From Paenibacillus lautus NBRC 15380 (GTDB taxonomy: Bacteria > Bacillota > Bacilli > Paenibacillales > Paenibacillaceae), in contig NZ_BIMF01000004.1 in assembly GCF_004000945.1 (NCBI RefSeq), positions 372,001-436,000 of the forward strand: 64,000 nucleotides of DNA, given 5' to 3'. The notes under the pieces are model-generated. The model was not told where the DNA came from. It did no database searches and saw only the letters and a program-made list of their open reading frames with translations. Positions 10,776 through 19,577 of the stretch are shown here, piece after piece (within the stretch, counting starts at the first letter, position 1; every line of letters starts with the position of its first letter). Both the position numbers and the translations under genes were made by a program.

Positions 10776-11237
10776 TCAGTTCAGTACTTTAAGAACAGCT
10801 ATTTCGTCACATGCATGCTGCTTCTTGCAGTGAATGCAGTCGGTCCATACTTTCTCCGGAAAAATCTCCTTCTCCACGACGGCAAAGCCGTTTTTGATGA
10901 AAAAGGATACCTCATACGTCAAAGCCATCACTTTCGGAAGCTCACGACGTTTCGCTTCTTCCAGAAGGGAGTCCACCAGCATGGAGCCGATTCCTTGCCC
11001 TTTATAACCATCAGAGATACCGAGTGAACGAATCTCCACCAGATCATTTCCCAGCTGACACAACGAACCGCAGCCGATCACGTTCCCTTCGGATTCGGCT
11101 ACAACGAATTCCCCTATTTGTTTCTCCAGCACTTTTTTGGACCGGGGCAGCATAATCCCCTTTTCCGCATAACCCTGAATCATCTGATACAGCGGCTCGA
11201 CATCTTCTAACTTCGCCTTTCTGCATACCGCCGACAT
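10776..11237 (-). CDS. GNAT-family N-acetyltransferase, ArgA/NAGS-like
   Basis: Acetyl-CoA-dependent N-acetyltransferase of 153 residues. The acetyl-CoA pyrophosphate loop is GYKGQGIGSML (about residues 78-88) after the beta4 strand VEIRSLGI. The pattern IRKA-like start, YEVSFFIKNGF and EKVWTDCIHC at the C-terminus resembles stand-alone N-acetylglutamate-synthase-type domains annotated as ArgA-like. Substrate not established. Two Cys pairs near the end (CIHCKKQHAC) may bind metal. The start at 11237 has GGGGAG upstream. It lies between hemW and the hrcA promoter and is an insertion relative to B. subtilis. Confidence 0.85.
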   Translation of the reverse strand: MSAVCRKAKLEDVEPLYQMIQGYAEKGIMLPRSKKVLEKQIGEFVVAESEGNVIGCGSLCQLGNDLVEIRSLGISDGYKGQGIGSMLVDSLLEEAKRRELPKVMALTYEVSFFIKNGFAVVEKEIFPEKVWTDCIHCKKQHACDEIAVLKVLN

Positions 11238-11312
11238 GGTGTCCGTCTCCCCTTTACACGCTCCGTCATGTTATGAATAAATATACAACAGAGCGCATAT
11301 AAGTTCAATAGA

Positions 11313-12479
11313 TTAATTTGCTGACAAGCTGCCTATAAATTCGGCGAACACATCGTTGCCAAACAAAATGCCTTTACTGCTCAGTTTATATCCGTCATCA
11401 GTGGAGTCGAGAAGTCCCGCACCTACCATTTTATTAAGCGGGCCAGCGAATACTTCTTCCATGGAAGTCCCGAATTGCTGCCGGAATCGGCTGCGCGACA
11501 CGCCATCCAGCACTCGGAGCCCAACCATGAGGAAATCCTCCATCGCTTCTTCCCTTGAAACCTCAAAGCTCTCCAATCGCGGAAGTCCTTGATTCGCTGC
11601 TTCATTATATGGGTTGACGCCTTTGATGTTCACATGGCGCTGCCGACCGACGTATCCGTGCGCTCCCGCGCCCAAGCCATAATAATCCTCGTTGCGCCAG
11701 TACGTCATGTTATGCCGGCTTTCAAAGCCGGGTTTGGCAAAATTACTGATCTCATACTGTTTATATCCGGCAGCCTTCATCCGCTCCATTAATAGAAGAT
11801 ACATATTCAGCTCGTCCTCCTCATCCGGAAGCGGCAGCTGGTTTCGCTGGTACATCGTATGGAACAGCGTATTTTCTTCAACCTTCAAGCTGTAGATTGA
11901 ATAATGCGGGAGTCCAAGCTCTAGCGCCTTATCCACGCTTTCCGCAAGCATGTCCAGCGTTTGGTTCGGGAGACCGAACATCAAATCAATGGACATGTTA
12001 TCAAAGCCTGCTGCTCTGGCGTTCTCGAGACTTCGATACACATCATCCGTATCGTGAATTCGGCCGATGCCGGTCAGCAAGCTGTTCTGGAAGGCCTGCA
12101 CCCCGAAGCTGATCCGGTTCACGCCGCCTTCACGCATGACGGACAGTTTCTCCAAATCCGTGGTGCCGGGATTCGCTTCCATCGAAAATTCAATACGATC
12201 GGACCATTCCGGAAAATGGCGCTTCACGCTCTGCAGGAAGTATTCCATTTCATTTGGCTTCAGCACCGTAGGGGTCCCGCCGCCTACAAAAATGCTTTTG
12301 ATTCGTCCCGGCGGGTTGGCCTGAACGGTCAGCTCCATCTCCTTATCCAGCGCCCGCAGATAATCCATCACCGGCTGATCCTTCAATACATAGGAATTGA
12401 AGTCGCAGTAAAAACATTTATTGGTACAAAACGGAATGTGAATGTACACCGCTTCCGTCCGTTGATTGTTTGCCGTCAT
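11313..12479 (-). CDS. hemW: Radical SAM heme chaperone HemW
   Basis: HemN-like radical-SAM protein that acts as a heme chaperone rather than as coproporphyrinogen dehydrogenase. The 388-residue protein carries the cluster motif CTNKCFYC (about residues 18-25), lacks the N-terminal extension of true HemN, and has the HemN C-terminal domain (EDFLMVGLRVLDGV region). GGGTPTVL (about 67-74) is the SAM-binding segment. It is encoded after lepA as in B. subtilis (yqeR/hemN position), but a terminator hairpin lies between the two genes here. Confidence 0.95.
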   Translation of the reverse strand: MTANNQRTEAVYIHIPFCTNKCFYCDFNSYVLKDQPVMDYLRALDKEMELTVQANPPGRIKSIFVGGGTPTVLKPNEMEYFLQSVKRHFPEWSDRIEFSMEANPGTTDLEKLSVMREGGVNRISFGVQAFQNSLLTGIGRIHDTDDVYRSLENARAAGFDNMSIDLMFGLPNQTLDMLAESVDKALELGLPHYSIYSLKVEENTLFHTMYQRNQLPLPDEEDELNMYLLLMERMKAAGYKQYEISNFAKPGFESRHNMTYWRNEDYYGLGAGAHGYVGRQRHVNIKGVNPYNEAANQGLPRLESFEVSREEAMEDFLMVGLRVLDGVSRSRFRQQFGTSMEEVFAGPLNKMVGAGLLDSTDDGYKLSSKGILFGNDVFAEFIGSLSAN

Positions 12480-12583
12480 TCTTTTCTTGCCCCCTCATGT
12501 ACACCTCTGGCATGACTTACTTAAAGTAACTTCTCAAAAGTTCCTTCTCTACTATAACGCTATGCCTCTTGGAATGAAAGAAA

Positions 12584-12606
12584 GGAAAGCCGAGAATCGG
12601 CTTTCC
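12584..12606 (-). terminator. Hairpin terminator between lepA and hemW
   Basis: GGAAAGCCGA and TCGGCTTTCC form a near-perfect stem with a tiny loop. On the minus strand a T-rich stretch (TTTCTTTC) follows. It lies 80 bases after the lepA stop and about 105 bases before hemW. Confidence 0.7.
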
Positions 12607-12685
12607 CCATCATTTACTTCATCAGACTATATCCGTAGGACCAGCCCAGCCCGTTACCTCGCAGGCCTGCCATTCCTAGGCAAAA

Positions 12686-14503
12686 TTACTTGTCGTCGAT
12701 TTTCAGTACCGCCATGAAGGCTTCCTGCGGCACTTCCACGCTGCCGACTTGCTTCATCCGCTTCTTACCTTCCTTCTGCTTCTCAAGGAGTTTCCGTTTA
12801 CGGGAGATGTCACCGCCGTAACATTTGGCAAGAACGTTTTTGCGCATCGCTTTAACCGTTTCACGGGCCACAACCTTGGTACCGACAGAAGCTTGAATCG
12901 GCACCTCGAACATTTGACGAGGAATCAGCTCGCGCAGCTTTTCGCAAATCGCCCGGCCGCGGTGGTATGCACGGTCCTTATGCACAATAAAGGACAAGGC
13001 ATCCACTTGCTCGGCATTGAGCAAAATATCCATTTTGACCAGGTTGGATCGACGGTACCCGGACAGCTCGTAGTCAAACGAAGCATATCCTTTGGTGCTC
13101 GACTTCAACTGGTCGAAGAAATCATACACGATTTCCGACAACGGAATTTCATAGGTAATGGTAACGCGCGTTGTGTCCAGGTATTCCATATTTACGAATT
13201 CGCCGCGTTTATTTTGGCAGAGTTCCATGATCGCCCCGACGTAATCGTTCGGAACGATAATGCCTGCTTTAACATAAGGCTCTTCGACATAATCGACCTT
13301 GCCGACCTCAGGATAATGGGACGGGTTATCGATCTGGATCTGCTCCCCGTTCGTCAGCGTAATGCGGTAAATCACGCTCGGCGCCGTCGTAATCAGCGGT
13401 ATATTAAACTCGCGTTCAATCCGCTCCTGAATGACATCCATGTGCAGTAGGCCCAGGAATCCGCAACGGAAACCGAATCCGAGCGCGCTGGATGTCTCCG
13501 GCTCAAAGCTTAGCGATGCATCATTAAGCTGCAGCTTCTCGAGTGCCTCGCGAAGATCATTGTAGTCTGACGTTTCGATTGGATACAGACCGCAGAATAC
13601 CATCGGGTTGATTTTGCGGTAACCCGGGAGCGGCTGGGCCGTCGGACGCTTGGCATCCGTTACCGTATCACCGACCTGCGTATCGCCAACGCTCTTGATG
13701 CCAGCCACGATGAAACCGACATCTCCGACGTTAAGCTCGTCCACGATGGACATGCGCGGCTTAAACGCCCCCACCTCAATGACCTCGAAGGTTTTGCCGG
13801 TGGCCATCATCTTGATCTTGGAGCCGGCTTTGATACTTCCGTCAATAACGCGGACATATACGATGACACCTTTATAAGGATCATAATGGGAGTCGAAAAT
13901 CAGCGCTTTCAACGGTTCTTCCGAATCGCCAGTTGGCGCAGGCACTTTCTGAACCACCTGCTCCAGAATTTCCTTGATTCCGATACCCGCCTTGGCAGAA
14001 GCTAATACCGCATCGCTGGCATCCAGTCCGATGACATCCTCAACTTCCTGCTTCACCCGCTCGGGATCGGCGCTTGGCAGGTCAATTTTGTTAATAACGG
14101 GCAGAATTTCAAGATTGTTATCCAGTGCCAAATATACGTTGGCCAATGTCTGCGCTTCAATTCCCTGTGCAGCATCCACTACGAGCAGCGCGCCTTCACA
14201 AGCGGCCAGGCTTCGGGATACCTCATACGTAAAGTCGACGTGCCCTGGAGTATCAATCAGGTTCAATATATACTCCTCGCCGTCATCGGATTTGTAATTC
14301 AGGCGAACGGCCTGCAGCTTGATGGTAATCCCGCGCTCTCTCTCCAGATCCATCTGATCCAGTACCTGCTCTTGCATTTCACGCGTAGTTAATGCACCCG
14401 TAAATTCCAGGATACGGTCAGCAAGCGTCGATTTCCCATGGTCTATATGTGCAATAATACAGAAATTACGAATTTTTTGTTGTCTAACTTGTGCGTCTGT
14501 CAT
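12686..14503 (-). CDS. lepA: Elongation factor 4 (LepA)
   Basis: Ribosome-bound translational GTPase that assists translation or ribosome assembly under stress. The 605-residue length is standard. G1 [10 protein letters not shown] (about residues 18-27), the switch region TTREMQEQ, G3 DTPGHVDF (about 83-90), G4 NKIDLP (about 137-142), domains II and III/V related to EF-G, and the LepA-specific C-terminal domain ([19 protein letters not shown]). It is followed by a terminator and hemW and preceded by yqxA/spoIIP as in B. subtilis. Confidence 0.98.
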   Translation of the reverse strand: MTDAQVRQQKIRNFCIIAHIDHGKSTLADRILEFTGALTTREMQEQVLDQMDLERERGITIKLQAVRLNYKSDDGEEYILNLIDTPGHVDFTYEVSRSLAACEGALLVVDAAQGIEAQTLANVYLALDNNLEILPVINKIDLPSADPERVKQEVEDVIGLDASDAVLASAKAGIGIKEILEQVVQKVPAPTGDSEEPLKALIFDSHYDPYKGVIVYVRVIDGSIKAGSKIKMMATGKTFEVIEVGAFKPRMSIVDELNVGDVGFIVAGIKSVGDTQVGDTVTDAKRPTAQPLPGYRKINPMVFCGLYPIETSDYNDLREALEKLQLNDASLSFEPETSSALGFGFRCGFLGLLHMDVIQERIEREFNIPLITTAPSVIYRITLTNGEQIQIDNPSHYPEVGKVDYVEEPYVKAGIIVPNDYVGAIMELCQNKRGEFVNMEYLDTTRVTITYEIPLSEIVYDFFDQLKSSTKGYASFDYELSGYRRSNLVKMDILLNAEQVDALSFIVHKDRAYHRGRAICEKLRELIPRQMFEVPIQASVGTKVVARETVKAMRKNVLAKCYGGDISRKRKLLEKQKEGKKRMKQVGSVEVPQEAFMAVLKIDDK

Positions 14504-14590
14504 GCCTTACCCCCAACAACCACCAGATGTTTGAATCAACTTATTATACCAGTTGAGGGGATGCACAGCAATGCTGAGAATAAGGTGAAT

Positions 14591-14998
14591 TTATTCCGTG
14601 ATCGATCCGAACATCGACACGACCCAGCGTATGCTTTTGTCAGACAGCTGCTGGAGCAGTCCTGCCGTCTTATCGGCAAGCACATCGGCAGGCGGCTGCG
14701 AGCGTTCGGGAAGCAGGATGTCGCTTGGCATAGGCTCATATTCGGACAGTGTCTTACGAGCGTCTTGTTCTAGAACAGCGGACTCTGATACGGGAGGGTT
14801 CTTGCGTGTCCCTCCCCATCCATTCCCTTGGGCAGCCCCGCCTTGCGGATCCTGAATATGGTCTTGCTGCACAGTTTGCACAATTCCCGTACCGTCTCCC
14901 GGTACTGGTGCCTTTGCCCCACCAAGCTGCATGCCGACCAATATGCCGATGCCTGTCCATATGATAAGAGCCACCAACCGTTTTCCCATTCTTGACAT
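14591..14998 (-). CDS. YqxA-position small membrane protein (DUF3679-like)
   Basis: Predicted 135-residue protein with one N-terminal membrane segment (LVALIIWTGIGILVGMQLGG, about residues 8-27) and an extracytoplasmic, Pro/Gly/Gln-rich tail. By position between spoIIP and lepA it matches yqxA of B. subtilis, whose family (DUF3679) is also a short membrane-anchored sporulation-cluster protein. Sequence resemblance is weak, so the assignment rests mainly on synteny. ATG at 14998 follows GGGAGG. GTG at 15001 is an alternative start. Function unknown. Confidence 0.75.
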   Translation of the reverse strand: MSRMGKRLVALIIWTGIGILVGMQLGGAKAPVPGDGTGIVQTVQQDHIQDPQGGAAQGNGWGGTRKNPPVSESAVLEQDARKTLSEYEPMPSDILLPERSQPPADVLADKTAGLLQQLSDKSIRWVVSMFGSITE

Positions 14999-15055
14999 CA
15001 CTGAGTCCCTCCCCGATTTACCCGTTCACTCTTGCTCCGCAGTTGCCGCCGGCTG

Positions 15056-16432
15056 TTAACCTGCTTTGGCTGCTTGATCCTCCGTACCTTTTTTGCTTCC
15101 GCCCTTGGTTGCCGTCGAAGCGGACTGCTTCTTCGTTTGATCATTGTCTTTTTTCACGCTGGCTTTCTCCGCCTCTTGTTCCTGCCAGTACACATCTGCA
15201 ATGATGTCCGCCAACGCTTCAGCCGTCCGCTGCAATTCTTCCTTCGTATTATCGATGCCGCCGATTTCAATCAGGATGCTGTTCGGTGACAGGGATTGAT
15301 TATATTCCCCGTTCCCTTGATCCGCCGATTTGCCCCACACGCCCCGAGATACCCCGGGATAGGACTGTTCCAGCTTGGCATTGATTTTGCTTGCAAACGC
15401 CTCGTTCTGTCTCCAATTCTCGTTCGCATGTCCGATGATGAAGTAAACCTTGGCGTAGTTAACGCCGTTGACGGTTGCCGTCGTTTTGTTATAGCGCTGC
15501 GAATCCCGATGGATATCAATCAGGTAATGAATGCCGTCGTTCTGGGACATGGCCTCCATGACCATCTGGCGCGAGTATTTATAAGAAAAGTTGTAATTGT
15601 ACCCTTCGATGGTAGATTGATAGTCGCTTTTATCATGCAGGGTGCCAATTCCGTTGGCTTCAAGTCTTTTACTCAGAAAGCTGCCTACCAGCATGACGTT
15701 TTTACTCGGGGATACAGCCCCCGGATTGTCAGATGGATGCGAGAGCAGCGGGTTATATGCTTCCTGTGGGTGAGAATGATAGATGAGAACGGCTTTCTTT
15801 CCATTCGTGGACTTTCCGTCCTTAGATGTGTTTCCAGGCTCATTCTTACTGCCCGGCTCGTTCTCTGTACCCTGATCCGGGGCATCCTCGCCATTGCCTT
15901 CATTGCCGATATCTCCCCGACCGCCTTGCGGCGGCTCTTCCCCGGCATCAGCAGGATCGCCTTCCGCCTGCCCCTCCGCGGGATCCGGCCGGTAATCCGC
16001 CGGTGCCTCCCCATCCTCATTTCCGGAGCCGTGAGACAGCTGTACCGGTTGATTTGCCTTCATGCCTGGCAGTTCTCCCGCAAGAAGGCTTTTCGGGTCC
16101 CTCGGGTTCACGCTCGTAAGCAGTTCAAAGACGAAGGTCGACATTTTCTCGCCGGAGAAGCTTGAGGTCTCTTTGGAAGCCGTCATATGCGGCATCTCCA
16201 TGCCGATCATATCAATGAAAAAATGGCTGGATAACGAAGCCGCCAACCCTTTCATTGACGATACGGGCGAGGAATTCATCCGCTGTTCCGCCATCCCTCC
16301 GAGCCCTAGCAAAATAAAAAATATAAGAGAGCCTAGCATCAATATAACGAGCGTTCGACCCATGCTCAGACCTTCCATAACCTTTCGTTTCAGTCTGGCA
16401 ATATTCCAGATGCGAAACTTGCGATTGTTCAT
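15056..16432 (-). CDS. spoIIP: Stage II sporulation protein P (peptidoglycan amidase/endopeptidase)
   Basis: Membrane-anchored cell-wall hydrolase of the SpoIID-SpoIIM-SpoIIP engulfment complex. The 458-residue protein has an N-terminal membrane helix (TLVILMLGSLIFFILLGLGG, about residues 27-46), a long acidic and Pro/Gly-rich spacer (about 135-210, longer than in B. subtilis) and the SpoIIP catalytic domain with VLIYHSHPQEAYNPLL (about 214-229), LIDIHRDSQ (about 308-316) and ILIEIGGIDNT near the end. It is preceded by gpr, separated from it by a terminator, which suggests its own mother-cell promoter. Confidence 0.96.
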   Translation of the reverse strand: MNNRKFRIWNIARLKRKVMEGLSMGRTLVILMLGSLIFFILLGLGGMAEQRMNSSPVSSMKGLAASLSSHFFIDMIGMEMPHMTASKETSSFSGEKMSTFVFELLTSVNPRDPKSLLAGELPGMKANQPVQLSHGSGNEDGEAPADYRPDPAEGQAEGDPADAGEEPPQGGRGDIGNEGNGEDAPDQGTENEPGSKNEPGNTSKDGKSTNGKKAVLIYHSHPQEAYNPLLSHPSDNPGAVSPSKNVMLVGSFLSKRLEANGIGTLHDKSDYQSTIEGYNYNFSYKYSRQMVMEAMSQNDGIHYLIDIHRDSQRYNKTTATVNGVNYAKVYFIIGHANENWRQNEAFASKINAKLEQSYPGVSRGVWGKSADQGNGEYNQSLSPNSILIEIGGIDNTKEELQRTAEALADIIADVYWQEQEAEKASVKKDNDQTKKQSASTATKGGSKKGTEDQAAKAG

Positions 16433-16560
16433 AACGATGTCCTCCTCGGTTCGCCGGGAGCTATAACGGCCATCTTTCCGCCGTTCCCGCGACTCTGTAA
16501 TCTCTTATATTTCAAATCTATGAACCGGGGAGAATCGATAGAACTAGATCCATGAAAAAT

Positions 16561-16591
16561 ATAAAAGCTCCGATAGATTCGGAGCTTTTAT
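16561..16591 (-). terminator. Terminator between gpr and spoIIP
   Basis: Perfect stem ATAAAAGCTCCGA / TCGGAGCTTTTAT with a five-base loop, followed on the minus strand by ATTTTTC. It lies directly after the gpr stop and should isolate forespore gpr from spoIIP. Confidence 0.88.
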
Positions 16592-16597
16592 ACCGGG

Positions 16598-17599
16598 TTA
16601 GTGAGTGTACGCGCCTACATTGCCGGGATCCACAGCCTCATGCAGCGCTGCGTTCAGGCCGGTTGCCACGATATTGGCGATGTCCTCTATAAATTCGTCA
16701 ATCTCCTTGGGCGTTACGATAAGGTCATGGCCCAGCGGCTCCAGAACTTCCTTCACCAGCGCCAGACGGTCACCTTCAGGTATATCATGGAGCATGCCCA
16801 TAATTTTGCCCGTCTCCGGCGCACCTTCGCCAAAATGGGATTTCATGAGCTCAATCGCGTTATTAACGATGGTGGAAGCATAGCAGACGGTCGGAACTCC
16901 GATCGCAATGCAGGGGACCCCGAGAATCTCCTGCGTCAATCCCTTGCGCTTATTGCCGACGCCAGAGCCGGGGTGGATTCCGATATCCGCAATCTGGATG
17001 GTCGTATTCACCCGCTCCAGCGAACGCGAAGCTAGAGCGTCAATGGCGATGATCAGCTCAGGACGGATTTGTTCCACAATGCCTTGAACCGTTTCGCTTG
17101 ATTCAATCCCTGTCAGACCGAGCACGCCTGGCGCTACGGCACTGACCTGACGATAGCCTGGCGCCACGCGATCCGGCATCAACTCGAAATACTGACGGGT
17201 TACCATCACGTTCTCCACCACAAGCGGTCCCAGGGAATCCGGCGTCACGTTCCAGTTGCCAAGCCCGACAATGAGCACGCTTGCCTTGGGTCCGATCCCG
17301 ATCCGGGACAAGAATGCCTCAAACTCACGTGCGAAGACAACAGACACTTGATCCTGAAGCCCCGTATCACCCTTGCGAAGATCGGGCACCTCCAACGTGA
17401 CATAATGGCCCTTTACTCTTCCGATTTGCTTAGAGGCTGCATCGTTCTCCACGTCCAGCCTTGTAATCTTGATTCCGTCCTCCTGCACCACATCCTCCAT
17501 CACACCAGGAATGGGCGCACTCCCTTTGCCTCCCGCCAGTTCTCTTGATTCCACCGCCAGGTCCGTTCGGACCGAATATTTTTGCAGATCCAGATCCAT
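16598..17599 (-). CDS. gpr: Germination protease GPR
   Basis: Aspartate-type spore protease (family A25) that degrades small acid-soluble spore proteins at germination. The 333-residue protein is made as a zymogen with a short N-terminal propeptide (start MDLDLQKYSVRTDLA). Family motifs include VLIVGLGNWNVTPDSLGP (about 104-121), PELIIAIDALASRSL (about 181-195) and HPGSGVGNKRKGL (about 212-224). It is divergent from rpsT. A forespore-type promoter at 17,630-17,660 fits its known sigma-F/sigma-G control in Bacilli. Confidence 0.97.
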   Translation of the reverse strand: MDLDLQKYSVRTDLAVESRELAGGKGSAPIPGVMEDVVQEDGIKITRLDVENDAASKQIGRVKGHYVTLEVPDLRKGDTGLQDQVSVVFAREFEAFLSRIGIGPKASVLIVGLGNWNVTPDSLGPLVVENVMVTRQYFELMPDRVAPGYRQVSAVAPGVLGLTGIESSETVQGIVEQIRPELIIAIDALASRSLERVNTTIQIADIGIHPGSGVGNKRKGLTQEILGVPCIAIGVPTVCYASTIVNNAIELMKSHFGEGAPETGKIMGMLHDIPEGDRLALVKEVLEPLGHDLIVTPKEIDEFIEDIANIVATGLNAALHEAVDPGNVGAYTH

Positions 17600-17629
17600 A
17601 TAAATTCACACTCCTCCTCATATTGCTAG

Positions 17630-17660
17630 TAGTGTGCGAGAGTAGGGGAGAGATTATGCA
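17630..17660 (-). promoter_or_regulatory. Forespore (sigma-G/F-type) promoter of gpr
   Basis: On the minus strand TGCATA (17655-17660) and CACACTA (17630-17636) are separated by 18 bases, close to the sigma-G pattern TGAATA-N18-CATACTA. It lies 31 bases upstream of the gpr start. Confidence 0.6.
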
Positions 17661-17676
17661 GAAGTCCGAATGAGTA

Positions 17677-17705
17677 TTGCTTTTTGTCCACCCCCATGCT
17701 AAAAT
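17677..17705 (+). promoter_or_regulatory. Sigma-A promoter of rpsT
   Basis: TTGCTT (17677-17682), 17-base spacer ending in TGC (extended -10), TAAAAT (17700-17705). The leader to rpsT is about 50 bases. Confidence 0.7.
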
Positions 17706-17761
17706 ATTTTAAGTTGTGAATCATTTCGCTCTATTGAAATGCCTTACAGGAGGTGAATGTA

Positions 17762-18034
17762 ATGCCAAACATCAAATCCGCGATTAAACGTGTAAAGACA
17801 AGTGACAAACGCCACGCGCTTAACATTTCTCAAAAATCCGCGCTTCGCACAGCTGTTAAAACTGCTGACGTAGCGTTGAACGGTACAGAAATCGAAGCTG
17901 CTAAAGTTGCTTTCCAAGCTGCTTCCAAGAAGCTTGATAAAGCCGTTACGAAGGGCCTGATCCATAAGAACGCAGCTGCCCGCAAGAAGTCCCGTCTGGC
18001 GAAAAGACTGAACGCTCTTACGTCCCAGGCGTAA
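17762..18034 (+). CDS. rpsT: 30S ribosomal protein S20
   Basis: Primary 16S rRNA-binding ribosomal protein, 90 residues, very Lys/Ala-rich three-helix protein. It begins [17 protein letters not shown], diagnostic for S20, and ends with [21 protein letters not shown] at 17762 is preceded by AGGAGGTG. An in-frame GTG nine bases earlier falls in that site and is not the start. It is the only plus-strand gene in the first 25 kb, divergent from gpr and convergent with holA, exactly as in B. subtilis. A strong terminator follows. Confidence 0.98.
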   Translation: MPNIKSAIKRVKTSDKRHALNISQKSALRTAVKTADVALNGTEIEAAKVAFQAASKKLDKAVTKGLIHKNAAARKKSRLAKRLNALTSQA

Positions 18035-18060
18035 GTAACGTTTGTTGAATACGACATGGA

Positions 18061-18097
18061 AAAAGCCCTGAACAGTTCACGCTGCTCAGGGCTTTTT
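18061..18097 (+). terminator. rpsT terminator
   Basis: AAAAGCCCTGA and TCAGGGCTTTTT form the stem, ending in five T on the plus strand. It lies 26 bases after the rpsT stop. Confidence 0.92.
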
Positions 18098-18105
18098 GTG
18101 GTATG

Positions 18106-18205
18106 TTGATCGACGTACTCTTCTCGGTAGACAACCGCATATAGCGGATTTTTTTCTCGCGAGATCAAGTTGGTAAGCCTCTGAAGTTCATACTTTCTGA
18201 TCTCT
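18106..18205 (+). repeat. Interspersed hairpin repeat, copy 2
   Basis: Best-preserved copy of the repeat also seen at 3,234 and 57,067. Order on the plus strand: TTGATCGACGTACT, TTCTCGG, GACA, hairpin ACCGC-ATATA-GCGG, seven T, the palindrome TCTCGCGAGA, then TGGTAAGCC, AAGTTCATACTTTCT and TCTCTAGAGA. It is placed between the rpsT and holA terminators in a convergent intergenic gap. No reading frame is supported. Confidence 0.65.
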
Positions 18206-18212
18206 AGAGAAA

Positions 18213-18248
18213 AAGAGCGTACGACTGCTCCCGCGGCCATACGCTCTT
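18213..18248 (-). terminator. holA terminator
   Basis: AAGAGCGTA and TACGCTCTT form a 9-bp stem enclosing a GC-rich inner region. On the minus strand TTTTTCTC follows. It lies 22 bases after the holA stop. Confidence 0.85.
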
Positions 18249-18270
18249 AACTTGTTGCGGATATGTTATG

Positions 18271-19290
18271 TTAAGCCCCAAGCCGCAGCAGAAACAATTC
18301 AATCCCCAGCACCTTATCCACGGCCCCCGTCTTCATCTGGTAATCCAGATTCGCCAGATGGTTGAGTATGCCTTCAAGGCGTGCCGTCTCAAACTTGCGG
18401 GCTTGCTCGCCCGCAATCTTCACCGCATAGGGATGCAATCCGATCTGGGAAGCAATTTGCTGCTGCGAGTAGCTCTGGGTAGATAGAGTCTTCACCTGCA
18501 GAATAATCCGAAACTGTCTGGTAATCAGCGCCGCAATCTTGATCGGCTCCTCGCGCTGCTTCAGCAGCTCGTAATAGATGCCGAGTGCCTTGTCCAATCG
18601 GAGATTTGCAATATCCTCTACTAGCGCAAACACATTCTGTTCCGTGCTTCGCGCCACCAGCATATCCACGGTTGCGACATCAATCGCTCCGCCAGCACCG
18701 GCATATAAACACAGCTTTTCGATCTCGCCTGACAAGGCCTGAAGACTGGTTCCCGCATTTCGCACGATCGCCTCTGCCGCACCTTCCCGCAGCGTGCAGT
18801 CACTTTTCTTCACCTGCTTGTCCACCCAGCGAATCAAATCCTCTCCGCCCAAAGGCATGAAGGACAATGCAACCCCCGATTTCTTGACTGCCTTGACTAC
18901 CTTTTTGCGTTCATCCAGCTTTTCTTGTCCAACCATAAAGACAATCACGCTATAATCAGCAGGATTGGTCAAATAATCCAGCAAAGCCTCTGGACGATGA
19001 TCCACTTTCCCGTTATCTTTTGCTGCGGTAAAAAATGCCGTATCCCTCACCATGATCAGTTTTTTCTGAACCATAAAAGGAACCGTCTCCGCTTCTTCAA
19101 TAACCGTTTGAATCGGAACTTCCCCTAAATCCATATGAACAAGGGCAAAATCACGGTCTTCTTTCGGGATCAGCTGGGCTTCCAGAAATTCGGCGAATTC
19201 CTTCATTTGAAATTTCTCGCTGCCATACAACAAATAGACGGCAGATACATCTCCCTGCTTAACCGCCTTGGCCGCCGCTTTGGCATCCAT
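18271..19290 (-). CDS. holA: DNA polymerase III delta subunit (HolA)
   Basis: Clamp-loader delta subunit that opens the beta sliding clamp. The 339-residue protein matches the YqeN family: AVYLLYGSEKFQMKEF (about residues 18-33) resembles the degenerate AAA N-terminus without a functional P-loop, followed by VIFMVGQEKLDERKKVVK and the C-terminal collar helices (VEDIANLRLDKALGIYYELLKQREEP). It is convergent with rpsT as in B. subtilis. The 287 bases upstream contain a possible -10 (TATAGT, minus strand) near 19,318 and the terminator of the next operon. Confidence 0.95.
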   Translation of the reverse strand: MDAKAAAKAVKQGDVSAVYLLYGSEKFQMKEFAEFLEAQLIPKEDRDFALVHMDLGEVPIQTVIEEAETVPFMVQKKLIMVRDTAFFTAAKDNGKVDHRPEALLDYLTNPADYSVIVFMVGQEKLDERKKVVKAVKKSGVALSFMPLGGEDLIRWVDKQVKKSDCTLREGAAEAIVRNAGTSLQALSGEIEKLCLYAGAGGAIDVATVDMLVARSTEQNVFALVEDIANLRLDKALGIYYELLKQREEPIKIAALITRQFRIILQVKTLSTQSYSQQQIASQIGLHPYAVKIAGEQARKFETARLEGILNHLANLDYQMKTGAVDKVLGIELFLLRLGA

Positions 19291-19390
19291 CGGCGTCCCC
19301 CCTTTCTACTCTGTACACTATACCAAAAAAGAGTGCCTGAATGCGATAGACGACAAGCATAAAAATGAAATCGCCCATACGAAAACAAAG

Positions 19391-19420
19391 AGACCTCGGC
19401 TTTGGCAGCGGCAAGGTCCC
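19391..19420 (-). terminator. Terminator after the ECF sigma/anti-sigma operon
   Basis: On the minus strand GGGACCTTG pairs with CAAAG..GAGGTCTC around a GC-rich centre, followed by TTTGTTTTC. It lies about 160 bases downstream of the anti-sigma stop. The rest of 19,421-19,577 shows nothing recognisable. Confidence 0.6.
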
Positions 19421-19577
19421 TTCGTCCCAACACATCTATATAAACGCCGGCAAGTATGCTCTAGAAACACCTCGCCGCCGGTCATACGACGGTAGTTGGT
19501 ATCATGCTCTCTCTAATATATAGTGTATTCATATCTCCCGGCATTGGTGAACCGATTGTATATATCTCTGAACATTT

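Noticed and set aside
15296..16165. Open frame of about 289 codons on the plus strand
   Set aside because: Antisense shadow of spoIIP, without a ribosome-binding site.
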